IMG/VR virus record: IMGVR_UViG_3300017605_000811
Coordinates: 1-33,155 of that record
Length of the DNA stretch: 33,155 bases
DNA from: a virus
Reading direction: 5' to 3' (one strand)
Shown here piece after piece: positions 16,986 through 23,900 of this stretch (positions are counted from its first letter, which is position 1; every line of letters begins with the position of its first letter). The notes beneath the pieces were generated by a model that was given only the letters and a program-made list of their open reading frames with translations, ran no database searches and was not told the origin of the DNA. Made by a program: the position numbers and the translations under genes.

Positions 16986-17323
16986 CGGTTCACGTCCATC
17001 AAATGGATCTGGAGGATTGTCTCGTGGCCATTATCCACGGCTGCAATGCGGTAATCGATTCCGCCGTAAGTCACGCGCTGGCCATGCTTAGGCATGCTCT
17101 GCGGCTGGAAGGCCCAAGTCCCGCCGTCCCATTTGCCGGAGACGCGAACTCGGAGCGTAATCCGGATTTCGACCTCTCGGCCGCCGACGACCAGAGTTGT
17201 ATTCCTGGCGACCAGCGAAGGCGCGACTGGGTATTCATCGCCGTTCCAGACCATGGTCTTTTCGCCAAGGTCGGTCTCTGCCTCCAGGCAATCGTCGCTA
17301 ACCTCGTCAAGGAATTCGCTCAT
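16982..17323 (-). CDS. Head-tail adaptor (gpFII/stopper-like)
   Basis: A 113-residue beta-rich protein. The C-terminal half, VTYGGIDYRIAAVDNGHE followed by ILQIHLMDVNR, is the pattern of small head-tail joining proteins (an OB-like or gpFII-type fold ending in a strand with the L-x-L-x-D motif). ATGA overlaps with both neighbours. It lies after the glycosyltransferase fusion, so that enzyme gene interrupts the head-to-connector order. Confidence 0.6.
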   Translation of the reverse strand: MSEFLDEVSDDCLEAETDLGEKTMVWNGDEYPVAPSLVARNTTLVVGGREVEIRITLRVRVSGKWDGGTWAFQPQSMPKHGQRVTYGGIDYRIAAVDNGHETILQIHLMDVNR

Positions 17324-18636
17324 GCGGTCGCCGGGATCTCGGGAAAGGCCCTATCGGACTGTTCCGGTGATGCCGCCTCTCTCGGATGAGTGATTTCAGG
17401 AATCTGCGTATCCAACGGGAAAATGCATGGTCCGATGTGCTTCAGAATCACCTTCGTGTCGCCGAAAATCTCTCCGCCAAGGTCCATCCACCGCTGGCAG
17501 AAATACCAGTCTTCGGAGAGATACCGGCGATGGCCGCTCGGATAGGTATAAACGCCCATCGGCCAGAGATCGTGCTCCTTCTGGCGTTTGCCGTAGTCGG
17601 CATCGAACTCTAGGCCAGGGATCTCAGCAATCATGCGCTCGAACACATGCCTGCGGATCCGCATGAACCCGGTCCCGATATAAGCCACTTTCTGCAGGCC
17701 GTCATCGCGCTTCAAGGTCGGCTCGCCAAAGCCATTGATCACCCATTCCAGCGCCCCCTGCTGCTTCTTTGGATAGAACCCTCCGACTATATCCGCGTCA
17801 TGGGAAATCATGCGCTCCACGTGATCGGGCCCGAAGAGGAGATCGCAATCCATGAACAGAAGGTCAGTGCAATCCGATTTCAGGAATGCAGCGGTGAGTT
17901 GATTCCTGGAACGCGCAACTCCATCCCCCTGGCACATATGCATCTCTATCTCGCATGGCCGATTGGCCTGCAGCGCCAGCAAACACTGAACGAATTGGCA
18001 GGGCACCTGCGCATAAATCGGAAGCCCAACGAAGAGCTTCACCTTGCGCTTTTCCTGGTTGGCTTCGCGTTGAAACTTGAGCACTCCGTTATCTTTGCTT
18101 TCCATTTTTTCGGATATTAGTTTGAGGCCTTGTCGCTGGCAAATCTCTATTATCTTGGGCCGATCTTGTTCCATGTGGAACTCACAGACGATTGCCTTCG
18201 CCTTAGATAGGTTCATAGCGCCAAGGATTTCGACTTCGCAGCCTTCCGTATCGATCTTGATCAAGTCGGCCGCAGGAAGCTCCGAGGCGGCCAGGCAATC
18301 GGTCATCCTGTATTCGAAGAATTGATCGCCAAGCTGACGGAAGCCGCAACGGACTCGATTCTTGCAGGCCCCAATGGTTCCCCCGCCCGTGAAACTCCGA
18401 ATGGCCATCTGATGCAGTTCTACGTTCCCCAGAGCCCCGCAGTGCTGCCGGAATAGTTCGGCGCTCTCTCGCATGGGTTCATAGGCAATAATGCGCGCAT
18501 GGGGCCAGCGGTGAGCGCAGCGAAGCGTATAGGCGCCGATGCAGGCGCCGATGTCCAGGATCGTGGAAGGCGGAATGGCCATTTCGAGGTCATACTCCGA
18601 GACCTCGCCGACCATCCATTCAGGGATTCCGGCCAT
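17320..18636 (-). CDS. FkbM-type methyltransferase fused to a glycosyltransferase
   Basis: A 438-residue, two-domain enzyme. Residues about 20-180 are an FkbM-family SAM methyltransferase: ILDIGACIGAYTLRC (SAM-binding glycine motif), IIAYEPMRESAELFRQHC and ADLIKIDTEGCEVEILGAM. Residues about 198-420 look like a GT-A glycosyltransferase: FVGLPIYAQVP, SRNQLTAAFL, the DxD-type FMDCDLLFGP (D263, D265), ADIVGGFYPK and SEDWYFCQRW. The ATG at 18636 is chosen because the upstream alternative at 18690 would translate through an intrinsic terminator hairpin. It sits between cement and adaptor genes and overlaps the adaptor by ATGA, so it is expressed with virion proteins. Possible roles: glycosylation and methylation of capsid or fibre, or of host glycans. 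The substrate is unknown. Confidence 0.85.
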   Translation of the reverse strand: MAGIPEWMVGEVSEYDLEMAIPPSTILDIGACIGAYTLRCAHRWPHARIIAYEPMRESAELFRQHCGALGNVELHQMAIRSFTGGGTIGACKNRVRCGFRQLGDQFFEYRMTDCLAASELPAADLIKIDTEGCEVEILGAMNLSKAKAIVCEFHMEQDRPKIIEICQRQGLKLISEKMESKDNGVLKFQREANQEKRKVKLFVGLPIYAQVPCQFVQCLLALQANRPCEIEMHMCQGDGVARSRNQLTAAFLKSDCTDLLFMDCDLLFGPDHVERMISHDADIVGGFYPKKQQGALEWVINGFGEPTLKRDDGLQKVAYIGTGFMRIRRHVFERMIAEIPGLEFDADYGKRQKEHDLWPMGVYTYPSGHRRYLSEDWYFCQRWMDLGGEIFGDTKVILKHIGPCIFPLDTQIPEITHPREAASPEQSDRAFPEIPATA

Positions 18637-18675
18637 AAAACAAAACGGGCGGCCCTGCGTAGGAGACCGCCCGTT
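18637..18675 (-). terminator. Intrinsic terminator after the cement gene
   Basis: On the minus strand AACGGGCGG (18675-18667) pairs perfectly with CCGCCCGTT (18652-18644), nine base pairs, with AGG/CCT able to extend the stem inside the loop. The 3' arm runs straight into TTTTGTTTT, then the ATG of the glycosyltransferase fusion. This is a standard rho-independent terminator oriented with the operon. It sits right after the major capsid and cement genes, so it would lower expression of the enzyme and tail genes relative to capsid. Confidence 0.8.
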
Positions 18676-18696
18676 CCGTGAGCACTGCAAATCTGT

Positions 18697-19119
18697 TCAG
18701 AACAGGACTTTCAAGGTGTAGGTGCCATCATTGGCGGCGCCGCCACTGGCCTCGGTGTTGGCCTTCAGCCGGAGGAACTGCTTCGTGTCTGGAGGAAGCG
18801 AAATGTTCCAGGTCGTGGCAATGTAATTGCCGTTCGTTTCCCCGATGATTCCGACGATGCCCACCGCGGCAGCGTTGACGTTCACGAAATTAGCCGCCGT
18901 ATTCACATTGCTGTGCTGCAGGGCAATGTTGACGTTCTTGTTGTTGGCGCCGGTTGCAATCGTCGTCGAAATCTGGACCGTGAGCTTTTCATTGACCGGA
19001 AAGGCGAGTGCCTGACCAAGATCAACCGCGTTCGTGCTCGTAGTTGCCCCGGCGACGTTGTAGTTCGCCGTAACGCTGAATGAAGCATCCGGGACGGCTC
19101 GTGTGGATTGGAGAGGCAT
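18697..19119 (-). CDS. Probable capsid decoration (cement) protein
   Basis: A 140-residue beta-rich protein beginning MPLQSTRAVPDASFSVTANY. The pattern VDLGQALAFPVNEKLTVQIS followed by ALQHSNVNTAANF and a strand-rich end (FLRLKANTEAS, TYTLKVLF) reminds me of Bordetella phage Bbp16-like cement proteins, from memory. It starts four bases after the capsid stop, consistent with re-initiation and similar copy number, and is followed by the strong terminator. Cement proteins normally bind capsid surfaces in stoichiometric amounts. Confidence 0.6.
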   Translation of the reverse strand: MPLQSTRAVPDASFSVTANYNVAGATTSTNAVDLGQALAFPVNEKLTVQISTTIATGANNKNVNIALQHSNVNTAANFVNVNAAAVGIVGIIGETNGNYIATTWNISLPPDTKQFLRLKANTEASGGAANDGTYTLKVLF

Positions 19120-19123
19120 AGGA

Positions 19124-20098
19124 TTAACTGACCACGGCTTCGGTATTCGTGATGCTGTTGGTGATGACGATCGGAATGCCGCACATGTCGCGCGGCGTCG
19201 GCGTGAAGGCCAGCGGCAGATTGCTTGTGATGGCCGTGCCGGCGCTTCGGGAGAATTGCAACTGATAGGCTGCCTGTTGATTCATGAACCAAGTCAGCCC
19301 GCCCGAGTTCTGAATCTGGATCGGGATGTATTGGAGCAATTTCGCACCCATGGCGTCCGTCAATCGCTTGTTGGTGGCATCCTCGCAATTCGCGATTCGG
19401 CCGATGGACTTCGTATGGTTCACGGCCAAGCCGATCCATGCCTGTAGATTGCTGACATAGGCAGTCAGCGGCTTGCTATTATTTCCGAGGACTTGTTGAG
19501 TCCGGAAATCGCCCATCTGGAATCCAGCATTGTTGCCCCAGACAAAATGACAGCCCTTAATGTTGTTCCAGACGAGATAAACCGAGGTCTGGACACTCGA
19601 AGTCGTTCCGCCGGCGCTGACTACCGGCGCACCGGTCGCGGTCACATTGAGTGCCGAGGTAAGCGAGCGGAGGCCGTTAAAGCCCTTTGCGTCGGCGCCA
19701 GTGCCGTAGTAGAACTGAGCGCCAACGGTAATCGTTGCCGCGGCCATGACAGCTTGAGCCTCATCCATCAGCAGATCCCCGACGCTGACATGGATTCCAG
19801 AGCGGGCTTCGGCATCCGCAACCGCCTTGTCCACCTGGATCTGGCCGTCGATGATGAAGCATTCCGCGAGCAGTTGGCTATAAACCGACTTGATCGTATC
19901 CGAGCCGTCATTCGCATTACGGAAGGCGACGGTCGGAAGCGTTCGGCTCGTGGCCCGATATAGCGTCCCGGAAATCGGCCGGCCCATCAGCGTCGTCAAT
20001 TCTGGCGCATAGGTCGTTGTTTCCTCCAGCAAGCCGATCGCGGGATCGCTGCCGGACCGCTTGGTAATGTCGAGGAGGGAAAGAAGGGCGTTTGCCAT
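19124..20098 (-). CDS. Major capsid protein (HK97 fold)
   Basis: A 324-residue protein after protease and scaffold genes. LLDITKRSGSDPAIGLLEET opens the N-terminal arm; the middle contains the E-loop-like and P-domain-like pattern (VDKAVADAEARSGIHVSVGD, LLMDEAQAVMAAATITVG); GNNAGFQMGDFRTQQVLG and GLAVNHTKSIGRIANCED are typical A-domain strands; IPIVITNSITNTE near the end matches capsid proteins of the Bbp17 type. The ATG is three bases after the scaffold stop. No cleavage site is obvious, but the S49 protease upstream suggests head maturation by proteolysis. Confidence 0.85.
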   Translation of the reverse strand: MANALLSLLDITKRSGSDPAIGLLEETTTYAPELTTLMGRPISGTLYRATSRTLPTVAFRNANDGSDTIKSVYSQLLAECFIIDGQIQVDKAVADAEARSGIHVSVGDLLMDEAQAVMAAATITVGAQFYYGTGADAKGFNGLRSLTSALNVTATGAPVVSAGGTTSSVQTSVYLVWNNIKGCHFVWGNNAGFQMGDFRTQQVLGNNSKPLTAYVSNLQAWIGLAVNHTKSIGRIANCEDATNKRLTDAMGAKLLQYIPIQIQNSGGLTWFMNQQAAYQLQFSRSAGTAITSNLPLAFTPTPRDMCGIPIVITNSITNTEAVVS

Positions 20099-20101
20099 AA
20101 G

Positions 20102-20512
20102 TTACGAGATTTTCACGGTGGCCAGGAAGCGGTCTCGGCCCTTGAGTTCGGGTTGCGGAGCGGGATTATTGGCCAGCGGAGGATGACCTTGAGCGGCGAC
20201 GATTTCAGCGGCCCGGGCAGCGGCTTTGGCCTCAACCTTCTTGTCGAAGTCGGCGATCTTGGCGATTGCTTCGTCGCGCTCCTTGGCCGCCGTCGCCATG
20301 GCCGCCTTCAGCGCGATATTGTCGGCCTTGGCCGCGGTCAGCTGGCAATCGAGTTCCGCGTTGGCGGCCGCCAGCTCCTCGGCATCCTTCACGGCCTCAG
20401 CGTTGGCCGGCGCAGCTTCCTTCAGCTTGGCCAACTCGGCGTTAGCCGCGGATAGGTCGGAGGTAAGTTTCTCAACTTGAGAATTCAGTTTGCCGAGGCT
20501 GAAGATCTTCAT
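20102..20512 (-). CDS. Capsid scaffold-like coiled-coil protein
   Basis: A 136-residue protein, mostly one long coiled coil (LNSQVEKLTSDLSAANAELA, then heptads to about residue 100) with a Pro-rich end (GHPPLANNPAPQ) and a basic C-terminal patch (LKGRDRFLATVKIS). Location between protease and capsid, Ala/Lys/Glu composition and a short basic C-terminus that could bind capsid protein all fit a scaffold. In lambda the scaffold Nu3 is made from inside gene C; here it is a separate gene. TTGACTT lies 19 bases before its ATG. Confidence 0.7.
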   Translation of the reverse strand: MKIFSLGKLNSQVEKLTSDLSAANAELAKLKEAAPANAEAVKDAEELAAANAELDCQLTAAKADNIALKAAMATAAKERDEAIAKIADFDKKVEAKAAARAAEIVAAQGHPPLANNPAPQPELKGRDRFLATVKIS

Positions 20513-20531
20513 GCTTCTAAGCCTCAGAGAG

Positions 20532-20538
20532 AAGTCAA
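20532..20538 (-). promoter_or_regulatory. TTGACTT intergenic motif, copy 3
   Basis: GGTTGACTTC on the minus strand, three bases after the protease TAG and 19 bases before the scaffold ATG. It is the same ten bases as before the tail-tube gene. The 30-base gap contains GAGGCT closer to the start but no good -10 element. Confidence 0.45.
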
Positions 20539-20542
20539 CCTG

Positions 20543-21370
20543 CTAGCCCATGATTATATCGAAGAGATCCATTAGGTCGGAAGGATTTCCATCGACCAGA
20601 CCATTATCTATCGCGTCCTGACCTCGAAAGCACTGGCCTTGCATTGCATCTGGAACAATGCTCTGACGCACCGAGGTGACAGCTTCGCGGAATTGCGCTC
20701 CTGTCGAATCCACCCAGGCCTGCAGCATGGCCTTCTCCTCGTCGGTCATAGAGCGATAAGGATCTCCCATGGTCTTATACTTCCCCGATGAAAAGGCATT
20801 GACGACGATCCCCTGATTGGCTAATGCTCGGCTCTCATCCACGGTATAGGCCTTCACCCCGATACTTCCAACAATTGCCGAAGGAGCCGCATAAACGCCG
20901 GCTTCGCATTGCGAAGCGAGCCAGTAGCCAGCTGAGCAGCACATCGAATCCGTCCAGGCATAACAGGGCTTGGATTGTGCCAGTTCTGCAATCTCGGAAG
21001 CGGCCTCCGGAAGACCTGTCACTGTCCCCCCTGGCGTTCTGAAATCGAAGACGACGCTTTGTATTGAATCGTCGCTTGCGGCGAGATCAACCGCTTCACA
21101 GAGCTGGTCCAGGTCGTATCCACCGCAGAGGGTTTCGATCATCGAGAGATGTTTCCCGATAATCCCATGAACCGGAATGATTGCGCAGCCTGGAGGCGTC
21201 ATCTCTCCAGGATCGGCCATCTCTTCCGGAGGCATCATCATATCGAAGGAATCCGCCTTAAGCGTGCCATCCAACTTCTTAGCCAACGTCTCCCGGATCG
21301 CCCGGTGCGCGTCCTCCGTTATGGCCCATGGCTCGGAATAAACCTTGGCGATAATGCGGGGAATGTTCAT
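20543..21370 (-). CDS. S49-family head maturation protease (lambda gpC / SppA-like)
   Basis: A 275-residue serine protease. GCAIIPVHGIIGKHLSMIET is the conserved entry strand; SVVFDFRTPGGTVTG is the substrate-groove motif; DSMCCSAGYWLASQC carries the probable nucleophile Ser146; and NAFSSGKYKTMGDPYR carries the general-base lysine (197 or 199, about 50 residues after the serine as in single-domain SppA). It probably cleaves scaffold and capsid N-termini inside the prohead. Overlaps the portal gene by ATGA. No scaffold domain is fused at the C-terminus. Confidence 0.9.
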   Translation of the reverse strand: MNIPRIIAKVYSEPWAITEDAHRAIRETLAKKLDGTLKADSFDMMMPPEEMADPGEMTPPGCAIIPVHGIIGKHLSMIETLCGGYDLDQLCEAVDLAASDDSIQSVVFDFRTPGGTVTGLPEAASEIAELAQSKPCYAWTDSMCCSAGYWLASQCEAGVYAAPSAIVGSIGVKAYTVDESRALANQGIVVNAFSSGKYKTMGDPYRSMTDEEKAMLQAWVDSTGAQFREAVTSVRQSIVPDAMQGQCFRGQDAIDNGLVDGNPSDLMDLFDIIMG

Positions 21371-22911
21371 GGGAAGGCTTGGCTCTGGGCAGGTTCAGGC
21401 TCGGCGGCAAGCGGCGCCGGCGCACTATCCATCTTCTCCAGGATAGAGATTGCGGCATCAATGGTAATCGAGAACTTCTTCGACAGCTCGGTCGCGCGCG
21501 TAAGCAGATCATCCGCTTCAACCTGCCGCTGCTGCCTAATATCCCGCCAATAGCTCCCGGATTCGGCGGTCGATTCCGCCAGCGTCTTGTTTCCGCTCCT
21601 TCGCTCCTGAAGATTGACATCCGAGTTGTATTTCGCGTCAGCGGTCAGAACGGCCGGCCCATGATAGGACCAGCGCCACCAATCCGGATTAAACGGGAAT
21701 AGGACGGTTCCTTTGCTCCTGCCGGGACTGTCCATGACCTTCGCCACCCGATAGCCATCAATGCGCGATTGAGTTGGGATGACCGCCTTCGTTCTGAGCG
21801 AATCGAGCTTGCGATTGAGCCGGTCCACAATGACGCGCATGGGCGCCCCGCCGACCTTCGTCGGATTCAGGCTGTAATCGACGCTCCATCCCATCCCATG
21901 GATCGCTTCCCGGATTACATCGTCGCGGAAGGCAGCTTGGTTCGCCGTGGGATTGTCATGCCGATGCGATTCCAGTTTCGACCCGGAGCCGGATCGGAAG
22001 TAGCGGACGGATATGCCATCGATGGTCTCGGTGGCCGTCGTCGCAAGTGATCCATCGCTGTTGAAATTCGCGCTGCTTCGATTGATGAGCTTTTTGCTCC
22101 TGTCCGCTTCTCCGGCCTCATTGGTTTCAATAAGCGCGATTGAGGAGGCGAGTTTATCGGACAGGAGCTTAAATCGTCGGGCGTCAGCGGCATCTTGCCA
22201 ATCAAAGCAGGAAGCGCCGAGAAGGCTTACCCCGCGGAGCTGGTCTGGCCATTCCGGAAGATAGGAAAGGAACATGTCCCTGGCGGGAACCTCGTCATAT
22301 TCGAAGTAGTTGTATGCTGCCTGCTCTTTCAGGACCCGATAAGCGACGACTCTGCCGAAGTCATTCGAGATTATCCCGTCCGTAATCCGCATTCCATTGT
22401 AGGGACCGCCTTCGACGAGCATTGTTCCGAACTGAGAGCCGATCCGATGCGACGGGAAGACCTGCAGCATCGGATATTCCTCCGGCGTCTGCGTCAAAAG
22501 TGTCGCCTGATCGCCATCAACCAGGATGGTGCGCACCAAATTCTCGCGAAACGTCCCCATCGTGAACGGCCAGCCGCGAACGTCGCAAATCTTGTCATGT
22601 TCGATCATCCATCCGCCGACTTGCTGGCCCCAGGCTTGGTCCGCTCCGTCGAATTGCGGCATGAATTGCTGCACGCAAAGCTCGGCCATTTCGTTTATGC
22701 AGCCACGGACGGCAGAAACGTTCCAATAGAGCCAACGGCCAAGGGTAAGAAGCGTTCGGCGACCTTGCGGAGTGATGGAGCGATGGAAATCGCGGTCGAG
22801 ATTCTGAATGTAGCGGCGATCTGAACTCTGAACTGCACCGTCGAGCAGATTATTGTTCCCAACGCCAGAAGCCCACTGGCGCTCAAGATAGGTTAGCGGG
22901 GGCGAGGCCAT
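21367..22911 (-). CDS. Portal protein, lambda gpB type
   Basis: A 514-residue protein. LERQWASGVGNNNLLDGA and LTLGRWLYWNVSAVRGCINE at the N-terminus, ILVDGDQATLLTQTP and FPSHRIGSQFG in the middle, and the hallmark PDQLRGVSLLGA with an acidic/Asn-rich region after it are typical of the lambda portal family. It forms the dodecameric DNA channel and docks terminase. The ATG shares one base with the stop of the gpW-like gene (TGATG) and the end overlaps the protease by ATGA. Length fits the family. Confidence 0.9.
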   Translation of the reverse strand: MASPPLTYLERQWASGVGNNNLLDGAVQSSDRRYIQNLDRDFHRSITPQGRRTLLTLGRWLYWNVSAVRGCINEMAELCVQQFMPQFDGADQAWGQQVGGWMIEHDKICDVRGWPFTMGTFRENLVRTILVDGDQATLLTQTPEEYPMLQVFPSHRIGSQFGTMLVEGGPYNGMRITDGIISNDFGRVVAYRVLKEQAAYNYFEYDEVPARDMFLSYLPEWPDQLRGVSLLGASCFDWQDAADARRFKLLSDKLASSIALIETNEAGEADRSKKLINRSSANFNSDGSLATTATETIDGISVRYFRSGSGSKLESHRHDNPTANQAAFRDDVIREAIHGMGWSVDYSLNPTKVGGAPMRVIVDRLNRKLDSLRTKAVIPTQSRIDGYRVAKVMDSPGRSKGTVLFPFNPDWWRWSYHGPAVLTADAKYNSDVNLQERRSGNKTLAESTAESGSYWRDIRQQRQVEADDLLTRATELSKKFSITIDAAISILEKMDSAPAPLAAEPEPAQSQAFP

Positions 22912-23204
22912 CAGTTGTTGGAATTGCAGCTAACCGTGGAGAAGATTGGCCGCGTCTGGCTGATTCGCTGGATGGAATCCGGGGGATATTTGGTCGGATT
23001 CTTAATGCTTAACGCCTCGCCGATGATAAGGCTGCGTTCCTTTGGGGGAAGGGAGAGCCAGAGTTGCTTGGTGGCTGAAGATTCGCCGACCGCCCATTGG
23101 ACCACACTTTTGCCGCCGAGAAGCTCGGAGAGGGTGGCCTTTAAGAACTTTTCGAGTTCTTCTTCTGAGTAGGCAATTGCGAGTAAATTAGCATCGGTCG
23201 CCAT
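22911..23204 (-). CDS. gpW-like head completion / connector protein
   Basis: A 97-residue protein directly before the portal, as in lambda. The ATG at 23204 is chosen over a TTG at 23225, which falls inside the TTGACTA motif. EEELEKFLKATLSELLGGKS followed by VVQWAVGESSATKQLWLSLP matches the gpW plan of two helices around a beta hairpin. A helical segment (KERSLIIGEALSIKN) and polar tail extend it beyond lambda gpW (68 residues). Gap of 33 bases to the HNH gene. Confidence 0.65.
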   Translation of the reverse strand: MATDANLLAIAYSEEELEKFLKATLSELLGGKSVVQWAVGESSATKQLWLSLPPKERSLIIGEALSIKNPTKYPPDSIQRISQTRPIFSTVSCNSNN

Positions 23205-23218
23205 CGAAAGATGGCGGG

Positions 23219-23225
23219 TAGTCAA
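23219..23225 (-). promoter_or_regulatory. TTGACTA intergenic motif, copy 4
   Basis: TTGACTACCCGCC on the minus strand, 14 bases before the ATG of the gpW-like gene. Differs from the other three copies at the last core base, and the following CCCGC also occurs after copy 2. No -10 element is visible. Confidence 0.35.
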
Positions 23226-23237
23226 GGGGTTCCGGTT

Positions 23238-23900
23238 TTAAACAGCGATCCCGACGAGTACCGATTTTGGATTGCCTATAAAATCCTTCCTTACCGTTTT
23301 CTTAATATAGCCTTTAAGTTGGGCATCCTCGATAACTCTCACGGCTCCCACCGAGCAGATCGTCAGATGATTCTTGAAGCACAGATCGATGACATAATTT
23401 CTGGCCTCATGTAGAGAATGGCCAAAACCCTGAAAGAAAAAATCCTGAAACATTTTTAATGGAATAGCTTCCCAAAATCCGTCGATGCTTATTATCCGCT
23501 TCCATCCATTATCAAGCTCGAATTCCCATTCCATTGGTTTTGACTCAATCCCATGAATGACCCTTCCGTGGCAATCTTTGCATAGAGCTATCAAAGACCC
23601 ATCCGGATATTCCCATGCGTCTAATCCATCTCTATAATAACTATGATGAACCTGAAGCAAAGCATCTTCACCGCAGGTTTGGCAGCGATGATCTGCATAA
23701 TTAAGGATTTTGTCCCGCTTCCGAATCCAACGCGGATCTTTTAATTGCTCGATCGGATAGCTTCTTCTTAAGACTCTTTTCCGTCCCTCTTCGAGCGGTC
23801 TGCATTTCTGGGTAGCCTCCTGCGCCGCTATTTCAGACAGATGGGCTATCAAATTTTCAGACATGGGAACCCCCTGCTCTCGATCGTCATTCTTGTTCAT
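23238..23900 (-). CDS. HNH endonuclease between terminase and portal module
   Basis: A 220-residue protein. The HNH core is clear: RCQTCGEDALLQVHHSYYRD (CxxC and HH), then GSLIALCKDCHGRVIHG (second CxxC followed by H). About 90 further residues contain no motif I know (FGHSLHEARNYVIDLCFKNH). HNH proteins beside terminases can take part in DNA packaging, and others are free-standing homing nucleases. Hand counts of two 60-base lines inside the gene give 23 and 27 G+C, against 32 in a line of the large terminase, so it looks AT-richer than its neighbours and perhaps recently acquired. ATGA overlap with the terminase; an alternative ATG at 23864 follows AGGGGG. Confidence 0.85.
   Translation of the reverse strand: MNKNDDREQGVPMSENLIAHLSEIAAQEATQKCRPLEEGRKRVLRRSYPIEQLKDPRWIRKRDKILNYADHRCQTCGEDALLQVHHSYYRDGLDAWEYPDGSLIALCKDCHGRVIHGIESKPMEWEFELDNGWKRIISIDGFWEAIPLKMFQDFFFQGFGHSLHEARNYVIDLCFKNHLTICSVGAVRVIEDAQLKGYIKKTVRKDFIGNPKSVLVGIAV

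Noticed and set aside
11405-20542. TTGACTT copies as ordinary sigma-70 promoters
   Set aside because: I checked 16-18 bases downstream of each copy and found no TATAAT-like hexamer, so I list them only as an unexplained motif.
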